Part shown: positions 62,998-64,000 of the stretch, in pieces
Layout: the number at the start of each line of letters is the position of its first letter
Position numbering within the stretch: position 1 is the first letter of the stretch
NCBI RefSeq assembly: GCF_007741515.1
Contig: NZ_CP036263.1
Coordinates: 1,798,001 to 1,862,000, forward strand
DNA: 64,000 nucleotides
Direction of reading: 5' to 3'
DNA from: Adhaeretor mobilis
GTDB lineage: Bacteria; Planctomycetota; Planctomycetia; Pirellulales; Lacipirellulaceae
The notes under the pieces: model-generated
The model's input: the letters and a program-made list of their open reading frames with translations, nothing else
What the model was told of the DNA's origin: nothing
Databases searched by the model: none
Translations under genes and position numbers: made by a program

Positions 62998-64000
62998 TTA
63001 TTGTTTGACCAGTTGCTGTCTGAGATTGATGACAGCCTCAATCAAGTCATCGGGTCCATGTCGAATCACGTCGCACACGGGCACGCCTAGCTCGGCCCGC
63101 ACGCGTTCACGTTCTTTCTCCGCCTCTTCAGCGGTCACCAAGCGGCTGTTCATTGCTACGCCGATCACTTTGGAAGGCAGCATTAAGCCGGCTACGTGTT
63201 CGTAAGTGTCGCGAAGTTCAGCAAGCGACTTGAGCGGCACCTGTTGCATGTGACTTACGGAAGTGCGGCCTACTTCGTAGCACAAGATCATGCCGTGGGG
63301 CCGACAGCCGTGCAGAAGTCCTAGTGTGACGGCTGAATAGCGTGGATGCGCGAGACTGCCCTGTCCTTCGATGAACATAACGTCGTGGTGCTGGTTGGCC
63401 AGAACGAGCTTTTCAGCTGCTCCGCTGATAAAATCAGAAACAACACAGTCAATCGGACATCCATCCCCTTCGACCAATATGCCCGTCTGTCCCGTGGCTA
63501 CAAACTTTGAGTCGACTCCTTGACGTTTCATCGCTTGATCGAGCTCGATACACACGACCATTTTTCCCACGCAGCAGTCTTGTCCCACGGCGTGAATGCG
63601 CAAGCAATCTTCGCTCACACCTTCCCAGTTAGCCACATCTCGCTCTGAGTTCTGTCGCACATCGATTAGATTTGCGTTGTGCTTCTCTGCTGCCGCAACG
63701 AACTCAGCATCGTCGGAGAGGAATTGGTGCAACCCGGAGACCACGTCCATGCCTTTTTCTAAGGCCTCCAGAACAATCTTCCGCCAAGCCTCGGGCAACT
63801 TTCCGCCGGCCGGCGCGATGCCTATCATCAGGGCGTCTGCACCTTTCGTCTCTTTAAGACTGGCAACAAAGGGCGTCTTGCCACCGACGGCTAACACTTG
63901 GTCGGTGGTCTTACCAACTTGCGTGGAGTCGATCAGCGCGACGACTTCCTCGGGGCGATAGCGCAATACACTTACCGCCGTCTTGGCAGTAATCGGCTCG
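62998..64000 (-). CDS. dgcN: DUF1611 P-loop protein, DgcN-type D-glutamate N-acetyltransferase (5' end beyond window)
   Basis: The frame stays open to the window edge: upstream of a TTG at 63966 the reading continues EPITAKTAVSVLRYRPEEVV, typical of the family N-terminus, so the true start lies beyond 64000. Visible motifs: VALIDSTQVGKTTDQV, IGIAPAGGKLPEAW, AVGQDCCVGKMVVCIELDQA (Walker-A-like GxxCxxGK), EGQGSLAHPRYSA and NSRLVTAEEAEKE. DUF1611 proteins often accompany dipeptide epimerases; DgcN N-acetylates D-glutamate. The pair with the enzyme at 61948 would turn D-Glu into a form that can enter L-Glu metabolism. Confidence 0.85.
   Translation of the reverse strand, partial: EPITAKTAVSVLRYRPEEVVALIDSTQVGKTTDQVLAVGGKTPFVASLKETKGADALMIGIAPAGGKLPEAWRKIVLEALEKGMDVVSGLHQFLSDDAEFVAAAEKHNANLIDVRQNSERDVANWEGVSEDCLRIHAVGQDCCVGKMVVCIELDQAMKRQGVDSKFVATGQTGILVEGDGCPIDCVVSDFISGAAEKLVLANQHHDVMFIEGQGSLAHPRYSAVTLGLLHGCRPHGMILCYEVGRTSVSHMQQVPLKSLAELRDTYEHVAGLMLPSKVIGVAMNSRLVTAEEAEKERERVRAELGVPVCDVIRHGPDDLIEAVINLRQQLVKQ

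Overview
The window looks like a chromosomal segment of a planctomycete, most likely of the Pirellulales. The evidence is three DUF1559 proteins with prepilin-type N-termini, many secreted proteins ending in a PEP-CTERM anchor (a VPEP motif, a hydrophobic stretch and an Arg-rich tail), type I dockerin-like calcium repeats, and an LEPR-type motif near the N-terminus of a giant secreted amidase. I saw no rRNA, tRNA, CRISPR array or intact insertion sequence.

1-13.3 kb is a catabolic island resembling amino-sugar use, all on the minus strand except its last gene. It holds a DeoR regulator, two LsrF/DeoC-type class I aldolases, two unusual NagB-like proteins, an amidohydrolase (cut by the window edge), a sodium:solute symporter fused to a secreted HEAT-repeat domain, a class III aminotransferase, a NagA-like deacetylase and a GntR/UTRA regulator. 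A nearly identical promoter/operator box lies upstream of the DeoR gene and of the aminotransferase operon. The island ends in a ceramidase-like gene cut short by a decayed tyrosine-integrase fragment, followed by a serine-protease pseudogene with two in-frame stops.

14.6-19.9 kb is a metal/arsenic region: a MacB-type ABC pair and a secreted thioredoxin-like protein with a Cys-rich tail, divergent from arsR-arsC-acr3. After these comes a small gene apparently broken in a T run.

20-28.8 kb holds a DUF1559/lipoprotein pair, a four-gene operon (M20 peptidase, OPT transporter, small membrane protein, and a secreted N-formylglutamate-amidohydrolase-like/FGE-like fusion) and an XRE-type regulator. 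28.9-48.3 kb is dominated by secreted PEP-CTERM and dockerin proteins. Four of these are paralogues of one family clustered within 8.5 kb and two belong to another family. The stretch also has a metzincin protease, DUF1559 proteins, lipoproteins, a secreted Amidase_2 and a decayed partial copy of the beta-helix-like gene at 38.3 kb.

48.7-64 kb concerns cell-wall peptides and D-amino acids: a giant Amidase_3 protein, a DapF homologue with both catalytic cysteines replaced by serine, two NhaC-type transporters, an LD-carboxypeptidase (S66), gamma-glutamyltransferase, a triple fusion (class-A-beta-lactamase-like, peptidoglycan-binding, DD-carboxypeptidase), and a DgcA/DgcN pair for D-glutamate conversion. 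Together these could cut murein, trim its peptides, and turn D-Glu and L-Ala-D-Glu into usable L-amino acids.
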